Source of the DNA: Steromphala cineraria
Taxonomy: Eukaryota > Mollusca > Gastropoda > Trochida > Trochidae
DNA: 64,000 nucleotides
NCBI GenBank assembly: GCA_916613615.1
Contig: OU744720.1
Coordinates: 76,473,338 to 76,537,337 of the forward strand
Direction: 5' to 3'
Shown: in pieces, positions 1-11,745 of the stretch
How the letters are laid out: each line of letters starts with the position of its first letter
How positions within the stretch are numbered: position 1 is the stretch's first letter
Made by a program: the position numbers and the translations under genes
Notes under the pieces: model-generated
The model's database searches: none
The model's input: only the letters and a program-made list of their open reading frames with translations
What the model was told of the DNA's origin: nothing

Positions 1-167
1 TCCATTTTTACTTCTTTTCTATCGTTTTTTTCAAACGTTATTACATTTGAGGACACAATTTATGCAATAGTAGTTCCACTTTGATACAAATCTTGTCCGT
101 TGAGAGTAATTATTTGTCATTTTTGTTTAGTTTGATTTCGAATAAAGCAAGTGATATGCTCCTGTAC

Positions 168-515
168 CGTTCTCTCCCCACTAAGGCAGATCAAGTCATG
201 AAATGTTGATACAGCCTCTCGTATATTACGCCGAGTTTGTGGGATAGAACAAGAGATGCCTGATTGGCAGCAATTTATGCAATAAGCGACGCTTTTCTTA
301 AATCATCATTTCGGCTACTGAATCATGTCAAAGGCATTGTGATATGAAGCACCCTTTCCATGAGAAAAGTGTTGTAATTTGATAAAGAAATTTAAATGGA
401 TTGTGATGCATTTTTTCCGTCAGGGGAAACTGTCAGAACCCACATATTTCCGCTTAATAGAACAGAGGCTGTATCAAATGTTCATGACTTGATCTGCCTC
501 TGTGGGGAGGGAACG
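168..515. mobile_element. Foldback MITE, CATTCTC-type ends, 9-bp TSD (unit A copy)
   Basis: Inverted arms of about 50 bp (168-219 and about 463-515) share the core GGCAGATCAAGTCATGAA. They enclose about 250 bp without coding potential. The element is flanked by a perfect 9-bp direct repeat CTCCTGTAC at 159-167 and 516-524, read as a target-site duplication. The left end reads CGTTCTCTCCCC; the unit B copy reads CATTCTCTCCCC. Nine-bp duplications fit Mutator-like elements, but no transposase is present to confirm the superfamily. Confidence 0.75.
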
Positions 516-875
516 CTCCTGTACATTAAATAGATGAATGCATATATACATTCTCAAGCAAGATGTCAACTTACAATTCATGCATGAGACTTGAGAAAAT
601 TTATTAAATGTTTTCGTTGCTGCTTAGAACACTTATGAAGGAATTCCTGATTGGATGCAATCACCGATGCTGTTTAAAGTCGTCATTTTGGCTACTGAAT
701 CTTCGAAAAGACTTGTTATGTTCATTGGCTGAAATTTTCAAATGGTTTCTTGTAGAAGATACTGCCACTAGGGAGCATGTAAGAAACAAAAAACTGTGCT
801 CATTCGAACAGAGATTGGAACAAGATGTCTTGAGATTCCTTGTTGGCGATAGATTGCTTATGTCCATGCACTGAT

Positions 876-885
876 CCTTTTGCAG
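876..885 (+). promoter_or_regulatory. Putative splice acceptor of a 5' UTR intron
   Basis: The stretch CCTTTTGCAG is a good pyrimidine-rich 3' splice site 20 bp before the ATG at 906. It is retained in the duplicate at 7618-7627. Comparable acceptors lie upstream of the other two intact receptors, which suggests a non-coding leader exon spliced to a single coding exon. No donor was identified. Confidence 0.5.
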
Positions 886-905
886 ATATCACCAATTCGC
901 AGAAT

Positions 906-1946
906 ATGGCTTTAATGGGAAAGCAGCTGTATCAGAACTCAACTAATGATTCCAACCTGTGGGAGATAAACGAAGAAATGGCGAAAACCTTGATTCCATC
1001 GATGTTTTTTATCGGTGTACTGATGATATCTGGCTTTGTTGGAAACGTTTTGATTGCTTACATACTTATAAGATATTTCGAACGCTCTGTTATGACATTT
1101 CTGTTTGTAGTGTTGGCGCTTTTGGACCTCTTAAGCTGTTGTCTTGCCATGCCATTTGAGATCGTTGATATGCGATTAAGCTATATATTTCCCTCTGATC
1201 CTTTGTGTAAAGGTTTCCGTTTCCTTGTGGCTTTTCCAAACATAAACTCAATTTTCGTTCTTCTCATCATCACAGTAGATAGATACAAAAGGGTGTGCTT
1301 GCCCATGAAGCCACAGATGAACATAAAGGAGGCCAAATTTAACGTGCTCTATTCATCACTTAGCGCCTTTCTCATGTCCCTTCCGGCCATATATGTATAT
1401 GGCGTTGAAAGAATACCGATAGCTGATTCTGGTGTGAGGAGCTTCGATTGTACACTTAGCAACAACAAACTTGTTTCATTCCATGCATTGATATATCATG
1501 CCTTCGGAATAATGATAATGTTAACCATCTGCATCGCCCTCTGTGCTATGTATATACGCATCTGGAAGGAGATTCGTTCCTCATTCCGCTTCAAAATGAA
1601 CAATACTCAACTTGCGTTCAGCACATCTCACAGGAGGAAAGAAGGAAGGGTTAAGACTGTGAGGCACGAAGACCCAAGAGAGAAGATTGCATCAGGAGGA
1701 CGTGCAACTGTTATATCATTTTTAGTAACATTGCTATTCATTGTAAGTTACATTCCTGTTGCGGTATCGATACTGATTCAAAATGTTTTTGGTCCACCTA
1801 ACTATCTGGACAATCCTGTATGGTTTCCTGTAAACAATGTTTTGATTCGATCGTATTTTATCAGCTCTGTTGGGAACCCACTTATTTATGGTTTCATGAG
1901 TATGAGGTTCAGGAAAACGCTGAGGAAGATTTGGGTTAAATGTTAA
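906..1946 (+). CDS. Rhodopsin-class (class A) G protein-coupled receptor, orphan
   Basis: A complete 346-residue 7TM receptor in one exon, expected at the plasma membrane. Numbered from the Met at 906, TM1 is about 28-54 with the GN motif at N47, TM2 about 64-86 with D74, TM3 about 99-128 starting at disulphide Cys101 and ending in DRY 125-127, TM4 about 143-166, ECL2 Cys182, TM5 about 190-218, TM6 about 266-290 with P284, and TM7 about 309-330 with NPLIY 324-328. N11 and N15 are N-glycosylation sequons. Position 3.32 is Val rather than Asp, which argues against an amine ligand, and the TM6 CWxP is SYIP. The frame is open from an ATG at 840, but a good splice acceptor at 885 makes 906 the preferred start. 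Peptide receptors are the nearest guess; the ligand is unknown. The gene converges on the pseudogene at 5005-5830. Confidence 0.85.
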   Translation: MALMGKQLYQNSTNDSNLWEINEEMAKTLIPSMFFIGVLMISGFVGNVLIAYILIRYFERSVMTFLFVVLALLDLLSCCLAMPFEIVDMRLSYIFPSDPLCKGFRFLVAFPNINSIFVLLIITVDRYKRVCLPMKPQMNIKEAKFNVLYSSLSAFLMSLPAIYVYGVERIPIADSGVRSFDCTLSNNKLVSFHALIYHAFGIMIMLTICIALCAMYIRIWKEIRSSFRFKMNNTQLAFSTSHRRKEGRVKTVRHEDPREKIASGGRATVISFLVTLLFIVSYIPVAVSILIQNVFGPPNYLDNPVWFPVNNVLIRSYFISSVGNPLIYGFMSMRFRKTLRKIWVKC

Positions 1947-4165
1947 TTATACAGCTTATCAAATGTACACATAAAGACTGGTAGCGGTACTGAGATTTTC
2001 TTCCAAGTAGATATTTAATGTCATCTTAATATGCAATTATTATTTTCGCCTGAACATATATACATATACTCAATCACATATTTTACAGAAAATAACGTCT
2101 TATTACTTCTTTTCATAGTGATAACCGCAGGCATATTATTTACTATTTCTGTTTAATTGTCGCGGATACCTTCTTTCACATTTTCTTTTATTTGTTAACA
2201 TTAATTAAAGTAAGCAAAATGCAAAAAGATGATGAACGTTATGCCAATCAGTTCAAACCGAATTGATAATTATATGCGTCAAATTATTTCATAAAATATT
2301 GTCATAAATGTCAATCATTTGTTTCTTTCACAAATTATTTAACGTCTAAACAAGCACTATTGCCTCTGCCGCAATAAAAGATGATGAGGGCGTAATTGTA
2401 TGAATAATATAATAATTTAACAAAGCAATGAACAGGCATGAAAATAGCAATCCATGGTCAAAGAGTGTCAGTGATGACATTGACAGAATAATACATCCGA
2501 ACGTTAAGCAAGAAAAACATTCATGCAAAGACATTCGTTTTAACATTTAAAACTTGATATATCAAAAAAGCCATTGGTTTTGTAGATCATCAGTCTTCAT
2601 ATTAAAGTTTGTGGTGATGGCCAATGTAAAGGCCGCAGGGAGATCGAATTCAAAATTTAGAATCCTAAATTCCTAAGGAGTCTCTACACATCATTTCAAC
2701 ATTCTATGCCTTGTGTTTATAGAGAAGAAGATGTAAAAGGCCCTTAGTAGGGGCCAGAGGGTCACCAATTCTTACATTAAGCATGTTGGTGTTGTAATTT
2801 CAGATACCAGTAATCAATTCAGTGATTGAAATTGCTCAAATATTCAAACGAAAGTAAAAAGAGGATGTAACAGAGTGTTCCACAATTAAGGACGAAGTTT
2901 GCCAAACCTGCAAATGAAAATTTAGGGGGGAAAATTCAAAAGTTCAACAAACCCTTATTATAATTACAGACACAACACCATTTGATTTATAGATTCACAC
3001 AAAAGGCAACCCATATGAAAAACAACATCTGCTGTTGAATTAATACGTACGTCAGTGCATCTTAGTTAATCAATATAATAATACCAACATTAATCCGGAG
3101 ATTATACCACGAAACAAATAGGATCTATACATTTAACTAGCAATTAGCAAAATTTCCTTTGGTATGTTAAAATATCGTCCTGTCTCTATAGCCAAATCGT
3201 GAGATGAGCACCTGAAGCGTGCAAGTATAATTCGGAATTTTTTAATATTCAATGAACTCAAATAAAATTCTCTGTATATATGTGATTTAAACATCCTGTA
3301 GAAAAAGATTTATTTGAAACTGAAAGAGACATAGACCATTCCTGTGTAAATATATCTTTCAGTCTCTGTGACATAACGTTAACAAAATTTGTATCTAACT
3401 GAACATTCTGACTCTGCCATATATCACCAAAACCCATGGTATTTAATAAAATACGAATGTTTGATACCCAATTAGTCTTGCCTCTCTTATCATACAGCAT
3501 CATCATATCATAACATTGTCGTGGGTATCTTGAAGAAGGCATATTAAGGAGACGAATCCAAAATTTTATAATTCTAGTTTTTAGCAAAAATGTTATGGTA
3601 TGGTCATATATTCAGTCGCTATTTCAGGAAACTGTGGCATTTAGCATATGCATTTTGGTTTAGAAGACATGGTTAAGCACTTTCAGGACCTTTCATTGGA
3701 CAGATGTGACTAGGGCTTGCTAATGTCAAACCTATTCAGAACACGCGTCGCTAGGCTAGACCTTAGATAGATGGATAGTCTTAAGCGAGTTCGAATCGGA
3801 AACGGGGCATTTGAGAATATCTTTATTCATATTTGACTAGCCCGATGAAAACATGAGCGCATTATAAGTATAAGAAGCTGAAAACTAGTTTTCTTAATAT
3901 CTTTCAGAGTAATGCATAAATTCATCTCAATACTACGTACACTCATTAAAACGCCTTTTTATTTGTGACAAAAATGTACTTTAAGCCTTCCAATAATAAT
4001 TACCATATATTTAGTATCAACAACAATCTTGTTGTTTGAGGTTTTTGTACCATGTAGAAAATAGAACATTGAAGCAATCATTAAACGATCAAACTAATTA
4101 CGGGTTCATTCTATTTTTTCATCTCTTTAAATGTTCATGTAATCAAATTAATTTGGCTGTTACGT
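1947..4165. other. Intergenic, unit A: 3' flank of receptor and repeat relics
   Basis: No gene is supported. 2571-2790 carries one or two relic units of the repeat expanded at 9690-10860, with the entry motif GCCATTGG followed by a CATCAG block. 2950-3130 matches 10900-11070 in unit B. The ORF at 3258-3587 (minus) has no recognisable motif and no counterpart in unit B. Confidence 0.6.
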
Positions 4166-4400
4166 ATGTTATGTATGTATGTATGTATGTATGTATGTAT
4201 GTATGTATGTATGTATGTATGTATGTATGTATGTATGTATGTATGTATGTATGTATGTATGTATGTATGTGTGTGTGTGTGTAGGTGTGTATGTGTGTGT
4301 GTGTGTGTATGTATGTATGTGTGTGTATGTATGTATGTGTGTGTGTGTGTGTGTGTCTGTGTGTGTGTGTGCGGGTGTGTGTGTGTGTGTATGTATGTAA
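4166..4400. repeat. Microsatellite, (GTAT)n passing into (GT)n
   Basis: About 100 bp of nearly pure GTAT repeats from 4166 are followed by mixed GT and GTAT repeats to about 4400. Unit B lacks the block, so it expanded after the duplication or was lost there. It produces long low-complexity ORFs on both strands that are not genes. Confidence 0.97.
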
Positions 4401-5004
4401 GAAATACTTTTTGAAAGGTCAGTTGACACATCAGGATGCTGTTAGAAGCCATTGCCCAGGATTCGTGTAATTTCAGCATATTAATTGACTATCATGAACT
4501 GTGTCTATAATGTGACTCTTCATAATGATTTTTAAAATGGGACACAAGTGATATACGATCTTAGATTTACTATAAACAAGTTCGGATTGTAGGCTCTGCA
4601 AGAGAATCAAATTGATATTCTTCTAAATATACATGTATGTGTATTCGAGTTTTTTATTGGCGTTTAGATGATAGATAACTGGATAAGTGTGGAGCAGCCC
4701 TAAACTGAGCGTTTCCTCATTCCCTCTTCCGCTTTCTACAAAACCTTAATAAATAGGCCCTTTGTTAAAGATATGTAGGAGGAAAGGAAAATCTTGATGT
4801 TTTATCTCAAATGTTAACATGTCAATAGTATTCCTAGTTTAAGCAAATTATCATTTTGAGATCTGAAAAAAAAACTATTTCTGATTAAAAGGTGAACTAT
4901 AAACTCTTATCTTATCTTATCTTATCCAATGATCACTTTAATCGGCAATACATTTTGACTATGCTGTGACCTTGACATTTGATGAATTGTCGCAAAAGCT
5001 CATT
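4401..5004. other. Intergenic, unit A: homologous to 11600-12370
   Basis: No gene is seen. The stretch aligns with unit B and preserves, at about 4567-4580, the empty site for the insertion at 11746-12004. A short CTTAT run lies near 4905-4926 and is shorter in unit B. Confidence 0.6.
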
Positions 5005-5830
5005 TATGATTTATTTGCTTCCTTCATAACAATTGAACAAAGTTTAAAATAACTGTACACAAGCTCGTCTAAATTGAAATTTCATCGTACACGGTGGCGG
5101 GGGAAGATGGCGGATCATTGTCACTTGACCTATCATGAGACATTAGTAAAAGCATTGGAGGTCACATTCTTCTTCAAATACTTCTTATGAGGTTGAACTT
5201 TTTCCAGATGAGAATGTACAGAATGGTAAGAATATGAAGATTGTACCTGGTGCTACTTCGAACACCAACGGATATATTTTGCCCGCCATGTTGTCACTGA
5301 CAGAACAGTCACTTCCCACCACTCCATGAACTCGTGTCTGGGCTATCAGTCACCTGTAGATGAAGTAGGCTGGCACTTAGCTTGCGAGAAACACAATAGC
5401 TGCAACGACTGCAGCTTACTTTGCAATGTGCACTGCGATCTGGTTTGCAGAGGTTTAGAGGGATTTGCACACCATCCTATAGTGCTTCACGGCAATCCCC
5501 AGCAGAACGTTGTTGGACGCTAGGGTCAGGAAAGATACGAGCACTCTCAAACATTTGCCTCTCAGAATGGAACATGTAGTGAAATCTCAAGTCTGCTATT
5601 TTTGTTGCTTATTAGATCAAAGACGCTGAGAATGACAAAAAGATAGTTCTGAGTCCTCTGTCAGAGTTTTGTGGAGAAGATATAGCAGACAAGTACACTT
5701 CCTCTCTTGGAAGGCTGTGAGAGTCTCCAAGACAATATAACCGACAACAGAATCATTTGCTGTGGTAACAATGACATCATCAGTTGCCTTGAAGTACGTA
5801 TGATGATATTGCCAATGTTGTTGCCAAGCA
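5005..5830 (-). pseudogene. Class A GPCR pseudogene (decayed duplicate of the receptor at 14190-15362)
   Basis: Read on the minus strand, this follows the intact receptor of unit B but is broken in several ways. The position matching its start codon (complement of 5788-5790) reads AAG instead of ATG. About 110 bp covering TM1 is missing near 5700. About 265 bp matching residues 276-363, which hold TM6 and TM7 with NPxxY, is missing near 5090. Frameshifts interrupt the rest. The stop-codon region near 5005 and the upstream acceptor-like sequence near 5895-5900 are still recognisable. The 65-codon plus-strand ORF inside it is a shadow. It was presumably functional when the locus duplicated. Confidence 0.85.
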
Positions 5831-6740
5831 TCAATTAACCTTGTTGTAGAAATGCTTATTTCATTCTCGTTTGAGTATCCCGTGTAACAGTCAGTTCTGC
5901 AAAGAGAAAATTAATAATTACCATCAGCAATTTACAGAAGTATAACTTTTCACGTTTTTGAAAAGACTACAACATATTGATTGTCGTAGAAACTAACTAT
6001 TAACCTTGCTAGATCACCCGTTACTAGCCCGTATATTGTAGAAGATAGCTTACTCCAAAAATAAGAGCACAATATACATCCAAAGTAAATGAACTGATGG
6101 TACGGTTATGGCAAATTGTACCCCTGACTTAGTTTTTATAACAAAATATAATGCTTCCCGGGTACTCTAATTGACGCCTATATCCGGAGTGCATGGGGGC
6201 AAATTAATAACCTTTAAATCCATTACCTAACAGAGTAAGCTATAAAATGTAAGCTATCTAGCTCTCAGTCGATAATATTATTACCATAGCATATAAATAT
6301 AGCATTACTATAATATAACAGATCACCATAATAATGAAAATATGTCACACTATGTTGAGGTTTATGTGGAGAACTTTTTCACAACATCATTGAAATATAT
6401 TACCAATTCAACTTTGTATCATGCTTAATACTTAACACGGTAAATATTACACGCCCTTCTACTAGTACAAGTGGTGCATCCCATAATGCCACGTACTATT
6501 GCAGCTTCCTTCCTCAGTCGAATCATTTATTTTGGGTTTTAAGCATAAAACATTTTAAGTGGCTCTCTTTGTTTAACCCGGAAGTATTTTGACATCATGA
6601 TTTAGATAACTCGGATTGTATTGCACTTCCTTGTTATTAAAACAATGAGTTTCGAGCAGACAATATCTGAATGTTAAATCATTTCAATCTTGACAACAGA
6701 GATTGTTGAAATGTATGAAAGGACAGAGTGATAGGTAATT
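5831..6740. other. Upstream flank of the GPCR pseudogene
   Basis: No gene is present. 6050-6200 aligns well with 16225-16380 upstream of the intact receptor. It is therefore the duplicated promoter-side region, though no individual regulatory site can be named. Confidence 0.5.
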
Positions 6741-6908
6741 ATCCATTTTTACTACTTTTCTATCGTTTTTTTCAAACGTTATTACATTTGAGGACACAAT
6801 TTATGCAAAAGTAGTTCCACTTTGATACAAATCTTGTCCGTTGAGAGTAATTATTTGTCATTTTTGTTTAGTTTGATCTCGAATAAAGCATGTGATATGC
6901 TCCTGTAC

Positions 6909-7257
6909 CATTCTCTCCCCACTGAGGCAGATCAAGTCATGAAATATTGATACAGCCTCTCGTATATTACGCCGAGTTTGTGGGATAGAACAAGAGATAC
7001 CTGATTGGCAGCAATTTATGCAATAAGCGACGCTTTTCTTAAATCATCATTTCGGCTACTGAATCATGTCAAAGGCATTGTGATATGAACCACCCTTTCC
7101 ATGCGAAAAGTGTTGTAATTTGATAAAGAAATTTAAATGGATTGTGATGCACTTTTTTACGTCAGGGGAAACTGTCAGAAGCCACATATTTCCGCTTAAT
7201 AGAACAGAGGCTGTATCAAATTTTCATGACTTGATCTGCCTTTGTGAGGAGGGAATG
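6909..7257. mobile_element. Foldback MITE, CATTCTC ends (unit B copy)
   Basis: This is the duplicate of the element at 168-515, with ends CATTCTCTCCCC and GAGGAGGGAATG. The flanking direct repeat is CTCCTGTAC at 6900-6908 and CGCCTGTAC at 7258-7266, one mismatch in nine. It was inserted before the receptor locus duplicated. Confidence 0.75.
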
Positions 7258-7647
7258 CGCCTGTACATTAAATAGATGATTGCATGTATGAATTCTCAAG
7301 AAAGATGTCCACTTACAATTCATGCATGAGACTTGAGAAAATTTATTAAATGTTTTCGTTGCTGCTTAGAACACTTATGAAGGAATTCCTGATTGGATGC
7401 AATCACCGATGCTATTTAAAGTCATCAGTTTGGCTACTGAATCTTCGAAAAGATGTGTTATGTTCATTGGCTGAAATTTTCAAATGGTTTCTTGTAGAAG
7501 ATACTGCCACTAGGGAGCATGTAAGAAAAAAAAAACTGTGCTCATTCGAACAGAGATTGGAACAAGATGTTTTGAGCTTCCTTGTTGGCGATAGATTGCT
7601 TATGTCCATACACTGATCCTTTTGCAGATATCACCAATTTGCAGAAT

Positions 7648-8694
7648 ATGGCTTTAATGGGAAAGCAGCTGTATCAGAACTCAACTAATGATTCCAACCT
7701 GTGGGAGATAAACGAAGAAATGGCGAAAACCTTGATTCCATCGATGTTTTTTATCGGTGTACTGATGATAACTGGCTTCGCTGGAAACGTTTTGGTGTTT
7801 TATATATTTAGAAGATATTTCGAACGCTCTGTTATGACATTTCTTTTTGTAGTGTTGGCTTTTTTGGACCTCTTCAGTTGTTGTCTTGCCATGCCATTTG
7901 AGATCGTTGATATGCGATTAAGCTATATATTTCCCTCTGATTCTTTGTGTAAAGGTTTCCGTTTTCTTGTGGCCTTTCCAAACATAAACTCAATTTTCGT
8001 TCTTCTCATCATCACAGTAGATAGATACAAAAGGGTGTGCTTGCCCATGAAGCCACAGATGAACATGAAGGAAGCCAAATTTAACGTGCTTTATTCATCA
8101 CTTAGCGCCTTTCTCATGTCCCTTCCGGCCATATATGTATATGGCGTTGAAAGAATACCGATAGCTGATTCTGGTGTGAGGAGCTTCGATTGTACACTTA
8201 GCAACAACAAACTTGTTTCATTCCATGCATTGATATATCATGCCTTCGGAATAATGATAATGTTAACCATCTGCATCGCCCTCTGTGCTATGTATATACG
8301 CATCTGGAAGGAGATTCGTTCCTCTTCACGCTTCAAAATGAACAATACTCAACTTGCACTCAGCACATCTCACATAAGGACAGAAAGAAGTGTTAACAAG
8401 ACTGTGAGGCACGAAGACCCAAGAGAGAAGATTGCATCAGGAGGACGTGCAACTGTTATATCGTGTTTAGTAACATTGCTATTCATTGTAAGTAACATTC
8501 CTTTTGCGGTATCGATACTGATTCAAAATTTTATTGGTCCACCTAACTATCTGGACAATCCTGTTTGGTTTCCTGTACACAATGTTTTGATTCGATCGTA
8601 TTTTATCAGCTCTGTTGGGAACCCACTTATTTATGGTTTCATGAGTATGAGGTTTAGGAGAACGCTAAGTAAGGCTTTGGTTAAATGTTCATGA
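7648..8694 (+). CDS. Rhodopsin-class (class A) GPCR, paralogue of the gene at 906-1946
   Basis: A complete 348-residue 7TM receptor in one exon, the tandem duplicate of the receptor in unit A. It keeps GN (N47), D74, Cys101, DRY 125-127, ECL2 Cys182, P285 in an SNIP context and NPLIY 325-329. The two proteins are almost identical from about residue 77 to 226, with roughly two replacements. They differ sharply at residues 42-55 of TM1 (six of 14 positions), in the third intracellular loop and at the C-terminus. The TM1 patch resembles the minus-strand receptor at 14190-15362 more than its own duplicate. The preferred start follows a splice acceptor ending at 7627; the frame is open upstream from an ATG at 7582. 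The ligand is unknown and an amine is unlikely. Confidence 0.85.
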   Translation: MALMGKQLYQNSTNDSNLWEINEEMAKTLIPSMFFIGVLMITGFAGNVLVFYIFRRYFERSVMTFLFVVLAFLDLFSCCLAMPFEIVDMRLSYIFPSDSLCKGFRFLVAFPNINSIFVLLIITVDRYKRVCLPMKPQMNMKEAKFNVLYSSLSAFLMSLPAIYVYGVERIPIADSGVRSFDCTLSNNKLVSFHALIYHAFGIMIMLTICIALCAMYIRIWKEIRSSSRFKMNNTQLALSTSHIRTERSVNKTVRHEDPREKIASGGRATVISCLVTLLFIVSNIPFAVSILIQNFIGPPNYLDNPVWFPVHNVLIRSYFISSVGNPLIYGFMSMRFRRTLSKALVKCS

Positions 8695-9689
8695 ATACAG
8701 CTTCTCGAATTTACACACAGAGATTCCGCATTGTTATCCTGATTATCTTCCAGGACATTACCATCATCTTTATAAACAAATATTATCTTCGGTTGAACAT
8801 ATTTAAATACATGGTATTCAGGCTCGGGAATTAGTTGCCAAATTTATTTATTTCCAACAAACCTATAATGTCTACTGGATAAAAAGACTCAAATTAGTTG
8901 GCAATGCTTTTATGCTCAATCACTTATTTAAGGTTTGATGAAGTCTTATGACTTCTGTTCATAGTAATAACTGCAGGCATACTGTTTCTATCAAGATTCA
9001 GTTCTCTGCGTTTCTTCAATTTTCTAACATTAAAGTTAGCAAACTGTATTATGATAATAAACGTGTATTGAATGACTGAACGAAAGAATGATAATTGATT
9101 TATATTTGTCATGTCAGTGACACGTTACCAGTGAACAAATTGCAGTGACATGTGAAAAAATAGAAATGGAATTGTATCAATTAAGTCAGTCTTATCATAG
9201 TTTGCTATAGTGTGTGATTTTATCATGTTATAAGTTGCTTTTACTCACTCAAATATGTCACCACACACTGAAAAATAATGAAATTATTTTGAAAGGACAT
9301 TGTTGTAGCAGAGTTGTATGTCCAGAACGTCTACATATTTTGTTACATTAGCATGCAAATCAATTCAAAATCCATTATTTATAATTACATGTGTCAAATT
9401 ATTTCATAAAATATTTTCATAAATGTCATTTGTTTCTTGTCTTTTTATGGTATACACATTTCATTTAACGCCTTTATCAGCACTATTGTCTCTGCAGAAA
9501 TAAAATATTGTGAGATCCTTAGTGTATGAATACTTTAACAACGCAGTGAACAGGTATACAAATAACTAACAGTGGTCCAAGAGTTGGTTTAGTGATGACA
9601 GTGACAGAAGATATCGTAACGTTGAAACCGAAATCAATTCACACAAAGGCATGCATTCGTTTTAACATTTAAACCTTGATATTTCAAAA
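8695..9689. other. Intergenic, unit B: 3' flank of receptor
   Basis: No gene is supported. It aligns in patches with 1947-2560 of unit A. Indels between the copies suggest unconstrained sequence. Confidence 0.55.
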
Positions 9690-10860
9690 AGAAGCCATTG
9701 GTTCTGTACCTCATCAGACTTCATATTATATTTTGTGTTGTGGCCAATGTGGTCCCCCCCCCCCCCCCTTAGTAATGGCCACAGGGACACCGAATGTAAA
9801 CTTTCGAATCCCAATTACTTAAAGAGTCTCTACACCTCATATCAGCGTTCTATGCCTTGTGTTTCTGGAGAAGAAGATGTAACAGGTTTAAGACTGTTTC
9901 CCATGTGGTCCTTAGTAGTGACCAGGGGTAACCAATTCTAACATCAAGCATGTTTGTGTTGTAATTTCAGATACCAGTAATCAATTTAGAAATGAAAACT
10001 GTTCAAACATTCAAAGGAAATTTAGAAGAAGATGTAACGGATTTATCCACAATTGAGAAAGAAGTTTGCCAAATCTGCAAATGATAATTAAGGGGATGAG
10101 ATTCGAAAGTTCACCAATATTTTGTGGCCACAGAGTCACCAAATCCATAAGTTATTATCCGTATTAGACAAAGGGTGCAGTATACAAGGTTTCAGCTTTT
10201 TGACTCTTTGCCTCTGGGAAAAGAATGTGAAACTGAATTTCCCATATTAGGGGTGACAGGGTTACCAAAGCTATGAATTATAACTCTCACTGGTAAGGAG
10301 TATATGATCAATAATTCAGCTTTTTGGACCTTTGGCTTCTCGAGAACAGGCGTCCTATTTGATTTTGCTTCAGGGTTTGGTAAATGTGGTCCCCTCCCCT
10401 CCTTAGAATCTCATTTACCTTTAAAGAATCTCTACAAAACATTTCAGCAATCTATGTATTGTGCTTCTGGAGAAGAAGATGAATTAAAGGCAAAAATGTT
10501 TATGTAGGGGAAACAGGGTCGCCATTTCTAAAATTATAATTATCATTAGACAAGGAGTCTGTACACAAGATTTCAGCTTTCTAAACCCCAGGGCCACTGA
10601 AACTATTAATTATATTTCTCACTAGTCCAGGAGTCCGTACATAAAGCTCAGATTTCTAGGCCTGGAGAAGAAGATAAAAACAGGTTATTAGACCAAAACT
10701 ATAAATTGTAATCCTCACTAGTCAAGGAGTCTGTACACAAAGTTTCAACCTTCTGGGCTTTAAGCTTCTTGAAAAGAAGATAAAATAGGTTTTCAGGACG
10801 CGGCCCCTGTGGCCCTTATTCGGGGCAACGGGGTCTTCAAAGCTATGAAATAATTATCAC
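9690..10860. repeat. Diverged tandem block of 130-150-bp repeats
   Basis: The block opens with the same GCCATTGG...CATCAG entry as 57551-57580. It then repeats a motif of the type AAGGAGTCTGTACAC (near 9820, 10165, 10293, 10423, 10552, 10628 and 10727), followed by a GGAGAAGAAGAT or related block and a GTGGCC...GGGTCACC block. It is the same family as 57560-59372 but older and more eroded. A run of 15 C lies at 9754-9768. The small ORFs inside it are fortuitous. Confidence 0.7.
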
Positions 10861-11732
10861 TAGTCAGGTTAAGTAACTAGTCACTAGCAAAATACCGGCA
10901 CAACACAATGTGATTTACAGATTCACACAGAAAGCAACCCAGATGAACAACAACATCCGCTTTTGAATTAATACAGTTTGTCAGTGCATCCTAGATTTAA
11001 TCAATACAATAATACCAACATTCATCCGGAGATTATACCACACAACAAATAGGATATATTTGTACATTTAACTAGCACTTGAGTTCAGCTTGGTCTGATT
11101 ATAATTAACTCTATTCCGAGGAATAAAAGTTACCAAGAATCGCAACTACCAGGATACGTATTCATGCCGTAGCTTCCTACTCCAAAGGTCAAAGGTCGCC
11201 ATATATAACCACATATTCAGCTCTTATTTCAGGAAAGTATGGCATTTAGCATATGCATTTAGTGTAAGTAATTACATAATACCTTAATTGTGTTTTACAT
11301 CAAACACACATGATAAGGATTTGAACTGATTGGTATAATTCATTAACGAATTTCATTCATTAATTTGTAGCCGCCATTTAAATCTTCGAGGGAATCTTGA
11401 ATGTCCCTTAACCAAATGTCACTCTAAGGGTACCCCCTAACTGTATACCAAATTTCATGCTTGTATTATTAAAGGCACAACTGTATATACATTCTTCACA
11501 TATCTGCTGGACTATTACTGAAATTATTCTCCTTGCTGAAACATTTGTTTATATTCAGCTTTATTGCATATGCTGGGTATGTACAAGAAATAATTTTTGA
11601 AAAGTCAGTTTTACACACACCCTAGCGATTCATATAATTTCAGCATATTAATCAACTTTCATGAACTGCCTATAATGTGACCCTTCACGATGATTCTGAA
11701 AATGGGTCACAAGGGATGTACGATCTTAGATT
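10861..11732. other. Intergenic, unit B
   Basis: No gene is seen. 10900-11070 matches unit A at about 2970-3130, and the stretch from about 11560 matches the sequence after the microsatellite of unit A. Confidence 0.5.
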
Positions 11733-11745
11733 GACTATAAACATG

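Larger units (their letters stand above)
1..6740. repeat. Unit A of the tandem GPCR-pair duplication (left end outside window)
   Basis: The first bases of the window recur almost unchanged from 6741, and similarity continues in order: foldback element, plus-strand receptor, 3' flank, diverged repeats, minus-strand receptor and its upstream flank. Unit A is shorter than unit B because it lacks the B stretch 12380-14180 and has few copies of the 130-150-bp repeat. About 6310-6420 still aligns with about 16440-16540; 6420-6740 has no clear partner. The boundaries come from reading by eye. Confidence 0.85.

Noticed and set aside
608..874. 88-codon plus-strand ORF upstream of the first receptor, also open at 7350-7616
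   Set aside because: The two copies differ at about nine bases and most of these change the amino acid, so there is no sign of purifying selection. It overlaps the receptor frame and the putative splice acceptor.
4036..4479. Several ORFs of Met/Tyr/Val/Cys or His/Thr repeats on both strands
   Set aside because: They are translations of the GTAT/GT microsatellite.
5326..5523. 65-codon plus-strand ORF
   Set aside because: It lies antisense inside the receptor pseudogene; it is a shadow of the decayed coding strand.
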